From a virus: a stretch of 64,000 bases of DNA. Position numbers and translations under genes: made by a program. Within the stretch, counting starts at the first letter, position 1; every line of letters starts with the position of its first letter. The notes below the pieces were generated by a model. That model had not been told where the DNA came from. It saw only the letters and a program-made list of their open reading frames with translations, and did not search any database. The stretch lies in IMG/VR virus record IMGVR_UViG_3300009008_002419, positions 1-64,000 of that record. One strand, given 5' to 3'. Below are positions 1-7,014 of this stretch, one piece after another.

Positions 1-1
1 A

Positions 2-601
2 ATGTTAAAAAAACTTGGGTTTAGATATAACAAACCTGGACACATTAAAAAATTTAGGGTCTTGTCTGATCGGGATCTTAGGTCAGCTGCAATTAGACAA
101 AATTTAGTAGCCCGAACACTTAAGAATAAAGACGGTTCTATAAATAAATATATGGTTAAAATGTATACTCGTGGCCGTTCAGCAAAAGACCGTGTGGCTG
201 ATACTCTTAACTTATCTAAATTTAATAGAAGAATATTAGATAAAGCAGAAAAAAGATTTGAAGATATAGGTGGAACTATTTATCCCACTCCACAAGGTAA
301 AGCCATCGCGGTAAATAAAAAGTATTGGGAGCACTTAAGTAAAGAACAAAGAAGAAATTTTTTAGCTCATGAATCATTTCATGCTAATAACAAAATTTTA
401 GGGCGATCTGAATTCCTAGCTCATTTATATGGTGGTGCAAAATCTCGCTCTAAATTCTTTAGTCAAGAGGGTATTGGTGGTTCAGCCAAAGCGTTTGCTC
501 AAACCCGTCCAGATAGAGTTATTTTAGAATTAGGACTTCCTGCCACGGCCACTGCAATAACAGTTAAGCAAATTAAGAAACGTAAAAATAAGAAAAAGTG
601 A
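2..601 (+). CDS. Putative zincin-like protein (HExxH), basic
   Basis: 199 residues from an ATG at the window edge, so the true start could lie further left. The protein is basic and ends in a Lys-rich tail. Residues 123-127 read HESFH, an HExxH zinc-peptidase signature, with Glu137 spaced like a third zinc ligand of gluzincin-type enzymes. No signal peptide or membrane segment is visible. It opens a run of small basic proteins that look like virion cargo, so a packaged peptidase is possible. The motif is short and the rest of the protein is unfamiliar, so the enzymatic call is tentative. Confidence 0.45.
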   Translation: MLKKLGFRYNKPGHIKKFRVLSDRDLRSAAIRQNLVARTLKNKDGSINKYMVKMYTRGRSAKDRVADTLNLSKFNRRILDKAEKRFEDIGGTIYPTPQGKAIAVNKKYWEHLSKEQRRNFLAHESFHANNKILGRSEFLAHLYGGAKSRSKFFSQEGIGGSAKAFAQTRPDRVILELGLPATATAITVKQIKKRKNKKK

Positions 602-658
602 TATATTATTTTTTTATAAATTTTTTAAGCGCCTTTTAACAATGGAGTATAATTTATA

Positions 659-1300
659 ATGAGCAAATTTTTTAAAGAGGCTGGAGTTGGCTGGGATATA
701 CAAGCTTATAGTGTATCTCCTGAAAAGTTAGATAATACTCGAGCCGCCTTACAAAAAGCTGAAAAAGCTTATGATAAGAAGCTTAAAGCTACAATTGGAA
801 AAATGCCTTCTCGTACAAAGACTGTGGTAAAGAAAAAATTTTTTGGTTTGATTAAAAATAAAACTAAAAAATTTATGGACTATGACGAATATACTAATAG
901 TCCTAAATATCAAGCCTATCATAAAAAGTGGAAGGCTTATACAAAAAAGAATCCTATGCCTGAGAATGATTGGGAATTTAGGCGCAGACACCGGTTACAC
1001 AGTGATCATAAAAAGTATCCCACAAATTATAAGTTAAATATGAATATTGATGCCGGCTTTAGTAGTAAGTACTCAGGAAAATTAACAGACGAAGTGTATT
1101 CAGACACACCTAAGCGATATAATTTGTCCAAAGCTGAGTTAAGGGAAGCTTTAAAAGAATATAAGGCTAATGCAAAGCACTATAAAAAATCTTACCCTAA
1201 GGATCCTTATATTGATCCAGGAGTAAAGGCTTTTTCTGCAAAAGCTAAAGCTATATTAAAAGACCCTCGCGCTAAAACAATTAGATTTGAATACGAGTAA
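659..1300 (+). CDS. Hypothetical Lys-rich protein, possible virion cargo
   Basis: 213 residues, very rich in Lys and Tyr, with no recognisable domain. A GGAG ribosome binding site lies 11 bases before the ATG. The N-terminus carries Phe4-Phe-Lys-Glu-Ala8, one copy of the hydrophobic-x-Lys-x-Ala motif that recurs in head and cargo proteins here. Its high positive charge suggests nucleic-acid contact or packaging with the genome; that is inference only. Confidence 0.6.
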   Translation: MSKFFKEAGVGWDIQAYSVSPEKLDNTRAALQKAEKAYDKKLKATIGKMPSRTKTVVKKKFFGLIKNKTKKFMDYDEYTNSPKYQAYHKKWKAYTKKNPMPENDWEFRRRHRLHSDHKKYPTNYKLNMNIDAGFSSKYSGKLTDEVYSDTPKRYNLSKAELREALKEYKANAKHYKKSYPKDPYIDPGVKAFSAKAKAILKDPRAKTIRFEYE

Positions 1301-1338
1301 CACATAAATCTCAACAAAGAAAGTGTGTAGGTGTAATA

Positions 1339-1860
1339 ATGATTAAAACACTAGTAAAAGAAATAGAAACTCGGAATAAACTACTACGTACCTTGTTAGA
1401 CCCAGATATTAATGGTGACTTTTATAGTAATATTCTCAAAACTATTCTTGAGGTTTCTCACAGTCAGTTTGGTTTTATAGGATACTCAGCTGAAGATACC
1501 GGCGATTTAGTCTGTCCGACTATGACTCACGATATCTGGGAGAAATGTCAGGTACCTGAGAAGGGCCTGATTTTCCCATTTGAAACATGGGGGCACTCTT
1601 GTGTATCTTCAGCTGAGTGTCTAAAGACCGGAGAAATAATAGTTAAGAATTCTTCTCCTCATAAAGTCCCTGAAGGGCACCTTTCTTTAGATCGCTCAAT
1701 CTCGATCCCGCTCAAGTCAGGATATAATGGTGAGCGTGAAACAATAGGAATAATAATCCTTGCTAATAAAGAAACTGATTATACGGAAGATGATATTAAG
1801 TTTTTAGAAACGTTAGCGGACACTCTAGGTCCGATGATAGATTTTAAGAGGCATGAGTAA
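1339..1860 (+). CDS. GAF-domain protein
   Basis: 173 residues that read as one GAF domain, the small-ligand or light-sensing fold found in bacterial signalling proteins. Supporting features are the N-terminal helix (residues 1-25), the segment around residues 110-130 with the pattern GHLSLDRSISIPL typical of histidine-kinase-linked GAF domains, and the closing IGIIILANK plus ETLA helix. No kinase, cyclase or other output domain is attached. A lone GAF protein among virion-type genes is unusual. The fold call is fairly secure; ligand and role are unknown. Confidence 0.7.
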   Translation: MIKTLVKEIETRNKLLRTLLDPDINGDFYSNILKTILEVSHSQFGFIGYSAEDTGDLVCPTMTHDIWEKCQVPEKGLIFPFETWGHSCVSSAECLKTGEIIVKNSSPHKVPEGHLSLDRSISIPLKSGYNGERETIGIIILANKETDYTEDDIKFLETLADTLGPMIDFKRHE

Positions 1861-1894
1861 TAAAGTAACACATACACACAAAGGAAAGTATTAA

Positions 1895-2237
1895 ATGGAT
1901 AAAGCAGAAAAAGTATTTATAAAGTATGCGGCTGAAACAGGCGCAGTTGTAGGTAATTTATTAGGTGGCCCTCTCAGGGGCGGCAATAGGTGCTGGTAAA
2001 GATCGTCGTAGTCGTACATTTGGTGGCGCATGGTTAGGCGCTTTTCCTGGTGGCGTTTTAGCAAGCCTTGGTGCTTTTAAAGGGAAACTACCTTTACAGC
2101 TTGCAGGTTCTGCAATAGGAGCTCTTGGCGGAACCTTTGGTGCTTATAAAGGTTATCAGTCAGCAGTAAAGCGTAATAAAGAACATAATAAATTACGCAG
2201 TACTAGGAATAAACTTCGAACGGGACCGTTGGAATAG
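1895..2237 (+). CDS. Gly-zipper cargo protein, interrupted by a +1 frameshift
   Basis: An ATG at 1895 after a GGAAAG ribosome site opens a frame reading MDKAEKVFIKYAAETG and then a Gly-rich stretch, but it stops soon after 1980. The same Gly-rich protein continues in the +1 frame to 2237. Removing one C from the CCC run at 1969-1971 joins the two parts into a smooth Gly/Ala-rich protein of about 113 residues, resembling the protein at 5272 in its first 16 residues. The break may be a sequencing error, a mutation or programmed frameshifting. Phe8-Ile-Lys-Tyr-Ala12 matches the putative prohead-processing motif. Confidence 0.6.
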
Positions 2238-2274
2238 AAAAGATAGTAAAGTAAGATAATACTTAAGGTACTTA

Positions 2275-2643
2275 ATGAACAAACAAGCACTATCACCTAA
2301 AACACTTGCTCGTGCAAAAGCGCTTCGCGCTACGAGAATGCAGGCAACACAGGATAAAGCAGAGAGAGTGTGGCAATACAAGCAACACCTTATTCACTCT
2401 TCTAAATTCCGTGCCTTTGTAACTCCATTCTCTACTCGTAGGCGCAGAATCTTTCGGGAAGAGAAAAAGTATAAGGCATTAGAGAAAGATGTGGATAGGC
2501 AGCGGTCTAAGTGGAGGCGTACGAAGAACAGGCTTGAAAAGAATCCGATACCTAAAGCTGAAGTAGTTCCATTCCCAACTCAAAAAAAGCATAAAGCCAT
2601 TATAATGCCTTTATCAAGTCACCCAGCATTTAAGCAGTCATAG
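2275..2643 (+). CDS. Basic protein with KQALSPKT-type domain
   Basis: 122 residues, strongly basic. Residues 3-25 (starting KQALSPKT, then TRMQAT) match segments in the proteins at 2659 and 5919, so the three share a short helical domain. Met1-Asn-Lys-Gln-Ala5 fits the hydrophobic-x-Lys-x-Ala motif. The remainder is Arg/Lys-rich helix. Function unknown; a packaged DNA-associated protein is the likeliest reading. Confidence 0.55.
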   Translation: MNKQALSPKTLARAKALRATRMQATQDKAERVWQYKQHLIHSSKFRAFVTPFSTRRRRIFREEKKYKALEKDVDRQRSKWRRTKNRLEKNPIPKAEVVPFPTQKKHKAIIMPLSSHPAFKQS

Positions 2644-2658
2644 AAAGTAAGTAAGTAA

Positions 2659-3177
2659 GTGGATAAAGCTACAGATAAAGCGCAACACATCTTTGAAAAA
2701 ATAGCCAAGCAATACGTAGGTCCAGGCGGAGGCACAGGCGTTACTCATAAGGGTACAGGTAAAGGCGGCATGCCTGCTGGTTATGATATTATCGATATCA
2801 ACAAGAAAAAGAAAAAGGGCATGATTACAAACTTTTTCGCTAAAACTGCAAAGAAAAAGTGTAAGAGTAAAAGTAAAAAAGTGCTCAAAACTACAACCAA
2901 GCAATTAGTCAAACAAGCACTCTCCCCCAAAACTATGGAACTCGCCCGAAGGGCAAGGTCAACTCGCTTAGACGCCACATGGAAAAAGATGGAGTCCTTT
3001 CGTCGTAAAGCCGATAAAGTAGAAAAGCATAAGTACTCTCTAAACCCTATCGTTAGCATCCGCGCGCGTAATCTTCATAAGTCATACCAGCAAACTGCTG
3101 ATAATATCGGCAAACGTTACCTCGCTGACTCGGACAAACTTTCACGCACGTACAGACGGATGTCCCCTCGTAAATAA
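2659..3177 (+). CDS. Basic cargo-like protein with KQALSPKT-type domain
   Basis: 172 residues beginning at a GTG. The start is chosen because it restores the N-terminal pattern MDKAxxKAQHIFEKIA shared with neighbouring cargo-like proteins (Phe12-Glu-Lys-Ile-Ala16). A second copy (LVKQA) precedes the SPKT domain at about residues 89-120, homologous to the start of the protein at 2275. A Gly-rich linker at about 22-40 joins them. No enzymatic motif is seen. Probably a virion protein cleaved during head maturation. Confidence 0.55.
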   Translation: MDKATDKAQHIFEKIAKQYVGPGGGTGVTHKGTGKGGMPAGYDIIDINKKKKKGMITNFFAKTAKKKCKSKSKKVLKTTTKQLVKQALSPKTMELARRARSTRLDATWKKMESFRRKADKVEKHKYSLNPIVSIRARNLHKSYQQTADNIGKRYLADSDKLSRTYRRMSPRK

Positions 3178-3192
3178 GGTATAAGAATTATG
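3178..3192 (+). promoter_or_regulatory. GGTATAAGAA motif, site 1
   Basis: GGTATAAGAATTATG sits just before the GGAGG ribosome site of the gene at 3204. The same 15 bases recur at 3685 and the first ten recur on the minus strand. No conserved -35 box is visible, so a -10-only phage promoter is suggested. Confidence 0.45.
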
Positions 3193-3203
3193 AGGAGGTC
3201 ACG

Positions 3204-3398
3204 ATGGCACGTAAACACAAAAAGGAAAAGTGTCGCCTTATCGATTCACTCGTCAACCAAAACCCTCGAGAGCCCAAAGCTCCTCAGGAGTATGCTGAAG
3301 ACACAAATCGGCACGGCATCTTGAGGATCACTACGATCAAGCCCAAACGTAAGCCCACATCCAAACAGAGCCCGAAACAGCAAGGGAGTAAAGTATGA
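3204..3398 (+). CDS. Small basic hypothetical protein
   Basis: 64 residues, Lys/Pro-rich, with a strong GAGGAGG ribosome site. It follows the GGTATAAGAA motif at 3178 and its stop overlaps the next start (ATGA at 3395), so the two genes are translationally coupled. No known domain. It could be an early host-modifying peptide or a DNA-binding peptide; nothing in the sequence decides. Confidence 0.5.
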   Translation: MARKHKKEKCRLIDSLVNQNPREPKAPQEYAEDTNRHGILRITTIKPKRKPTSKQSPKQQGSKV

Positions 3399-3577
3399 GT
3401 CTTAATACTCAGCGAGGTATGTATTTTACTGACGGACATCGTAACAGTGTTATAGCGCAGAAGCTCAACGGCACTCTTTCAAACGGTTCCATCGGAACTA
3501 AATGCACAAACCGAACCAAGCCTAAGAAGAAAAGAAGCAGACATTCTTCCAGGCGCAAGAAAAACCGGAAACGCTAA
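3395..3577 (+). CDS. Small basic hypothetical protein
   Basis: 60 residues starting in an ATGA overlap with the preceding gene. The C-terminal third is almost entirely Lys, Arg and Ser, like a nucleic-acid-binding tail. No domain recognised. The overlap and shared basic character suggest it acts with the protein at 3204. Confidence 0.5.
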   Translation: MSLNTQRGMYFTDGHRNSVIAQKLNGTLSNGSIGTKCTNRTKPKKKRSRHSSRRKKNRKR

Positions 3578-3647
3578 CGCGTATCCACTAGTTCTTTGAC
3601 AACTGAATAACTTCACTACACCCACAGTACACTTTAGGAGGTTTTGT

Positions 3648-3674
3648 ATGGCACCTAAAGACCCTGAACCATAG
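3648..3674 (+). CDS. Eight-codon mini-ORF (possible leader peptide)
   Basis: ATG at 3648 after a perfect TAGGAGG ribosome site encodes MAPKDPEP and then TAG. It lies 37 bases before the next coding start. Such a strong ribosome site on eight codons suggests a leader peptide that tunes downstream translation, or the remains of a gene. Confidence 0.3.
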   Translation: MAPKDPEP

Positions 3675-3684
3675 TCATAATATG

Positions 3685-3699
3685 GGTATAAGAATTATG
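3685..3699 (+). promoter_or_regulatory. GGTATAAGAA motif, site 2
   Basis: An exact repeat of the 15-base motif at 3178, again placed directly before a GGAGG ribosome site and start codon (3711). Confidence 0.45.
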
Positions 3700-3710
3700 G
3701 AGGTGGTCTT

Positions 3711-3896
3711 ATGGCCCAATTAACGGATGACAAACGCAAACAGGCGGAAAAACAACTTCTCGCTCTCCGAGCTGAAGTCAAGCGAGTTACTAGCGTTGCC
3801 AAAACATTCGAAGAGCTCGCGTCCAAGAAGCGCAAACAAGTCGAAGATCTTAAGGAAGACATTCGCGGTCTTCAGGAGATGCTTCGCAACAAATAG
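3711..3896 (+). CDS. Small coiled-coil protein
   Basis: 61 residues with a GGAGGTGG ribosome site. Nearly the whole chain is a charged heptad-like helix (Leu, Val and Ala at core positions, Lys/Glu elsewhere), so a homodimeric coiled coil is likely. It lies under motif site 2 and ends at a UNCG-type hairpin. Partner and role unknown. Confidence 0.55.
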   Translation: MAQLTDDKRKQAEKQLLALRAEVKRVTSVAKTFEELASKKRKQVEDLKEDIRGLQEMLRNK

Positions 3897-3911
3897 GAAC
3901 CTCCGGGTTCC
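3896..3911 (+). terminator. UNCG-tetraloop hairpin after the coiled-coil gene
   Basis: GGAACC-TCCG-GGTTCC overlaps the stop codon. C(UCCG)G is an extra-stable tetraloop class. Only a short T-poor tract follows, so it may be a weak terminator or an mRNA-protecting hairpin. Confidence 0.45.
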
Positions 3912-4057
3912 TTAGCTTAAAATACTATAACACAATTCTTAGTTTTATGGTATAAGATAAGTAAGTAAGATTTATCTTCTTTTAGCAATCGATTTTTACT
4001 CAAGCGAAAAGTTCGTTTTGTTTTAGATTGAGATTTAGTGAAGGAGCTAATTAATTA
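3912..4057 (+). other. Long leader before the histone-tailed gene
   Basis: 146 non-coding bases. They contain a variant of the GGTATAAGA motif (3949-3958), a small AAGAT/ATCTT hairpin and a GAAGGAG ribosome site before the ATG at 4058. No open reading frame of note. Confidence 0.4.
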
Positions 4058-5020
4058 ATGGCTAAGCGTAAGAAAGCTAAAACTAAAGCCACCAAAGCTG
4101 GTAAGAAAGTTACCAAGCGCAAACGCAATATCAGTGTCCGTGTTAATCAGTCCGTAACTGGGCGTTTGTACAACGTGGGCGGTGAAAAGATTATCCGCCT
4201 TGAAGTTGACAACATGACCAAGGGTAAAGGTCAAACTGACAACGCTAACACTACTATCGACAAAGCTAACAAGGCCATGGAAGAGGCACTCTTCATTGCT
4301 AAGGATCTAGCTCGTGAATGGGATGGGTTCTTAAAGGGTGATGGTTGTGTGAGAATTGCAGCAGCCAGTAAAGCTCACCGTGCAAAAGGCCAGTTTTATC
4401 CACAGATTATCTTTGGGAACACGGATCGTGAACTCATGGAGAATGTGGTTAAAGCTATCGCCGGATCCGGACGCTGGGGTAAAGCCCGTCGTTTACCGAG
4501 CGGTAAAATGTACTACACGTACATTTATTCCAAGTCTCGCGATGTTGTAAAGATTGCTCAGTATGCTGCTCAGAAAATGACACGCTGCCATAGGCAGCAG
4601 AAGCTCGCTCTTGTAGCTTCTTATCCTGTCTTCACTCCTGGCCGTATGACCGATGCGCAGCGAAAGTTTCGCCTGGACTGGCTGAAGAAGTGGGATGCAT
4701 TGTTAAAGCAGCAGAAGAAAGAAATGAAGAACTGGAATGAACCTGTTGTTAAGCGTCGTTCCTCTGCTTCGGACATCGTGAAACGCATTAGTACCGCCCT
4801 CGAAGAAGCCAAGGAAAAGCCTTTCTCTGGCACTAAGGTAGAAGTAATTTCTGAAACTCCTATCGTCGACGAGGTCGTCAAAGTAAAAGTTGCGAAAAAG
4901 CCTACTGCGAAAAAGAAAGTGGTTAAGCGCCCGACAGCTAAAGCTGCGAAAAAGGGAGCTAAAAAGATTCGCAAGAGTCTGCCCACTACCCGCAATAAGC
5001 GCAATCGCAAAAAGAAGTAG
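4058..5020 (+). CDS. LAGLIDADG-like domain with histone H1-like tails
   Basis: 320 residues. The N-terminal 25 and C-terminal 45 residues are Lys/Ala/Pro-rich repeats like histone H1 or bacterial H1-like proteins. The middle (about residues 80-185) resembles a single LAGLIDADG domain: a helix ending WDGFLKGDGCV, strands, then GNTDREL and a helix, as in group I-intron endonucleases. The acidic residue equivalent to the catalytic Asp is kept (GDG); the first Asp of the motif is Lys. It is a free-standing gene with a long leader. It may be a domesticated endonuclease used as a DNA-compacting or recombination protein. Fold call moderate, role open. Confidence 0.5.
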   Translation: MAKRKKAKTKATKAGKKVTKRKRNISVRVNQSVTGRLYNVGGEKIIRLEVDNMTKGKGQTDNANTTIDKANKAMEEALFIAKDLAREWDGFLKGDGCVRIAAASKAHRAKGQFYPQIIFGNTDRELMENVVKAIAGSGRWGKARRLPSGKMYYTYIYSKSRDVVKIAQYAAQKMTRCHRQQKLALVASYPVFTPGRMTDAQRKFRLDWLKKWDALLKQQKKEMKNWNEPVVKRRSSASDIVKRISTALEEAKEKPFSGTKVEVISETPIVDEVVKVKVAKKPTAKKKVVKRPTAKAAKKGAKKIRKSLPTTRNKRNRKKK

Positions 5021-5036
5021 TGAAGTTATTCAATTA

Positions 5037-5240
5037 GAGTGTAAGTGTGTGATTAATATGCCTGACATGGATCAAACCTCCGTTGTGGAAACGCAGGCCC
5101 CAGCAGGCTAGCCTAGGCGCTTAAGCCTAATCCACCATACACTCGGAAGAAGAACATCTGATAATATGGCCATACTTGGGCTCACGCCCTCGTATCCTCC
5201 CAGTTATCATCACCTCCTTTCCAGGGTGTTCTTCTTTTTA
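5037..5240 (+). ncRNA. Structured RNA exposing an anti-Shine-Dalgarno sequence
   Basis: About 200 bases with more G+C than their surroundings and several perfect stems. GAGTGTA (5037-5043) pairs with TACACTC (5138-5144). GAAGAACATC (5149-5158) pairs with GGTGTTCTTC (5225-5234) through a G-U pair, followed by TTTTTA, so the outer stem works as a terminator. Inside it TGATAA (5159-5164) pairs with TTATCA (5204-5209) around a GGGC/GCCC hairpin. The bases left unpaired, 5210-5223, contain TCACCTCCTTT, the anti-Shine-Dalgarno end of 16S rRNA. It may bind ribosome sites of mRNAs. No known RNA family recognised. Confidence 0.55.
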
Positions 5241-5271
5241 GCTTAAAAATTTAAATAAATAAAGGTATCAA

Positions 5272-5658
5272 ATGAATAAAGCACAAGAAGTTTTTACAAA
5301 GTATGCTCTTTCACAAGGAGCTTTAACGGCCGCTGGCGCTGGGGTAATGACTGGGATTGGTTACTTAGGTTTTAGATCTAAACGTAAAGGAGAATCTACA
5401 GGGAAGGGTCAGGCTAAAGCTGTTGGACTTGGTGCCGCCTGGGGTGCAACTGCAGCAGGGATTGGTGGGAAAACCATGACTAAAACTTTAATGAAAGATC
5501 CAAAAACTTTTGAGATAGGGGCTAATTTAGCTTCAAAATTTTCTACACCTCGTGGTAAAGCTCTTGCCATGGCAGGTGGTGCACTAATTGGTGTAACAGG
5601 CGCTCCTATATATCATGGTCTTGGTAGATTATTTGGAAAAAAGAAAAAGGATAAGTAA
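5272..5658 (+). CDS. Gly-zipper cargo-like protein
   Basis: 128 residues. The N-terminus MNKAQEVFTKYA is near-identical in pattern to the proteins at 1895 and 2659 and carries Phe8-Thr-Lys-Tyr-Ala12. It is followed by GxxxG-rich segments (about 15-35 and 55-70) that could form membrane-inserting helices, then a Lys-rich end. Phage Gly-zipper proteins of this type are often injected with DNA; here that is inference. A likely paralogue of the frameshifted protein at 1895. Confidence 0.55.
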   Translation: MNKAQEVFTKYALSQGALTAAGAGVMTGIGYLGFRSKRKGESTGKGQAKAVGLGAAWGATAAGIGGKTMTKTLMKDPKTFEIGANLASKFSTPRGKALAMAGGALIGVTGAPIYHGLGRLFGKKKKDK

Positions 5659-5660
5659 GA

Positions 5661-5909
5661 ATGGCCAAAACACCCAAATTTTTCAGTGCGCTTACGCGCA
5701 AAATTAAACCTAAGACAACTGTCCCTATATCAACTCATCCAGAGTTCTACCGACCAAAGGGTAAGAAGTTTGCTCGTAAGGGTCGCACGCGTGTGCGTAC
5801 TATGAGCGCTATAACACGTGATTATCTCAAACGCATGGATGGCAATATTAAGGGTAAGTTCTTCGGCAACACTGAACCTGGAGTAGGTTCTTACAAAGCG
5901 AAATGGTAG
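5661..5909 (+). CDS. Small basic hypothetical protein
   Basis: 82 residues, Lys/Arg-rich, two bases after the preceding stop and therefore in the same operon. It contains ISTHPEFY, close to LSSHPAF at the end of the protein at 2275, hinting at a shared short motif. No domain or catalytic pattern seen. Confidence 0.5.
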   Translation: MAKTPKFFSALTRKIKPKTTVPISTHPEFYRPKGKKFARKGRTRVRTMSAITRDYLKRMDGNIKGKFFGNTEPGVGSYKAKW

Positions 5910-5918
5910 TAACTACTT

Positions 5919-6710
5919 ATGCCCGCACCAGGATTTTTTCATAATATCGCAACGCGACTTCGTCTCAAGCTTGATGAGCATGAGAAGAAGCGCATTATGT
6001 CTAAGCGTAAAAAGCTGGACAAAAAATTAAAAACTCTTATAGATATAGAAAAGAAGCATCTCATGAATCTTAAAGATGACGCAATTAAAGAAACACAAAA
6101 AGTGGTTGAGCCTTTAACAAAACTAGGTTTTCGTAAAGAAGCAATTTCTAAAACGACAGCTCAAGTTGCGCGGGTAAAAGCAACAGCACGCCTGGATGCT
6201 ACACGCGTTCTGGCTGACGAAGCCTTCAAGAAAAAAGACTTTACGACATATCGCGCTCTTCTGGCAAAACTTAAGAAGTATGATAAGAATGAGAAGACAT
6301 TCTCTCAATACATCCACAAAGCGGCTCAGCAGAAACAATCTGCTGTTACAGTCGAAAGCATAGAACGTCGTATTGGTACTTATTTCAATGATAAGGAAGA
6401 AGAGACAGTACGTCGAATGATTGGACAGCAAAAGTCTCAGCGCTTCGCTCTCAGACATCCAGTACTCACAGGCATTCCAACTCTCGGGCGCGCTCCCGCG
6501 CTAGCGGAAAGGGATGCTAAACGTGCAGTTGTACACTCTCTTTTACGTAAAAAGTTGAAATATCAAAAGTCTTTAAAAGAAAAGCAAGAACTTGATCACA
6601 AGCGTATGTTAGAAAAAACTCGTGCGGATATGCCTAAAACCATTACAACTAAAGCAATTACAGCAGCTATGGCCGCTGCAACAGCGGGTAAAGCCTTAAG
6701 TTATTTATAG
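5919..6710 (+). CDS. Coiled-coil basic protein with KEAISKT-type domain
   Basis: 263 residues, mostly charged helix. Residues at about 69-95 (Phe-Arg-Lys-Glu-Ala, then TARLDAT) match the short domain in the proteins at 2275 and 2659 and include one hydrophobic-x-Lys-x-Ala site. The C-terminus ends with an Ala-rich hydrophobic segment. Likely a structural or injected virion protein; no enzyme motif. Confidence 0.5.
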   Translation: MPAPGFFHNIATRLRLKLDEHEKKRIMSKRKKLDKKLKTLIDIEKKHLMNLKDDAIKETQKVVEPLTKLGFRKEAISKTTAQVARVKATARLDATRVLADEAFKKKDFTTYRALLAKLKKYDKNEKTFSQYIHKAAQQKQSAVTVESIERRIGTYFNDKEEETVRRMIGQQKSQRFALRHPVLTGIPTLGRAPALAERDAKRAVVHSLLRKKLKYQKSLKEKQELDHKRMLEKTRADMPKTITTKAITAAMAAATAGKALSYL

Positions 6711-6791
6711 TTAACGAAAATTTTACTTTACAAAATTTAAGTAAAGCACTATATTAATGTAAGTAATTCAACAGGTTATAAACCAAAGATC
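6711..6791 (+). other. AT-rich spacer
   Basis: Only direct TTTAC/GTAAA repeats that can pair (6722-6747). No open reading frame or clear promoter is seen. Confidence 0.3.
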
Positions 6792-6986
6792 ATGGGCAAG
6801 ACAAGAAAAAATAATAAGAATTATAAGGGTAACGACTTCCCTAAAATGAAACGACCGCAGAAGTCAAAAAAAGATAGGCACAAACAAATTCATCCATATC
6901 AGCGGTATGGCCCTCAGTATTATGACGATGATATAAATGAGGGAGAATTTTCACAGTTCTTCGATGATGATGAAGACGAAACTTAA
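6792..6986 (+). CDS. Small hypothetical protein with acidic tail
   Basis: 64 residues: the first half is Lys-rich, the last 20 are Asp/Glu-rich. The bipolar charge resembles chaperone-like or scaffold adaptor peptides, but no family is recognised. The ribosome site is weak. Confidence 0.4.
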   Translation: MGKTRKNNKNYKGNDFPKMKRPQKSKKDRHKQIHPYQRYGPQYYDDDINEGEFSQFFDDDEDET

Positions 6987-7014
6987 CAATATTTAAAAGG
7001 CGGATTTTAATAAA

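Noticed and set aside
3596-3625. TTGACA as a promoter
   Set aside because: No acceptable -10 box at 15-19 bases downstream.
4621-5010. Minus-strand frame of 129 codons
   Set aside because: Mirror of the Lys/Ala-rich coding strand; no ribosome site and improbable composition.
5137-5222. Minus-strand 27-codon frame after a perfect AAAGGAGG ribosome site
   Set aside because: The start codon is only two bases from GGAGG, the peptide has no features, and the plus-strand stems with G-U pair and T-tract explain the sequence better.
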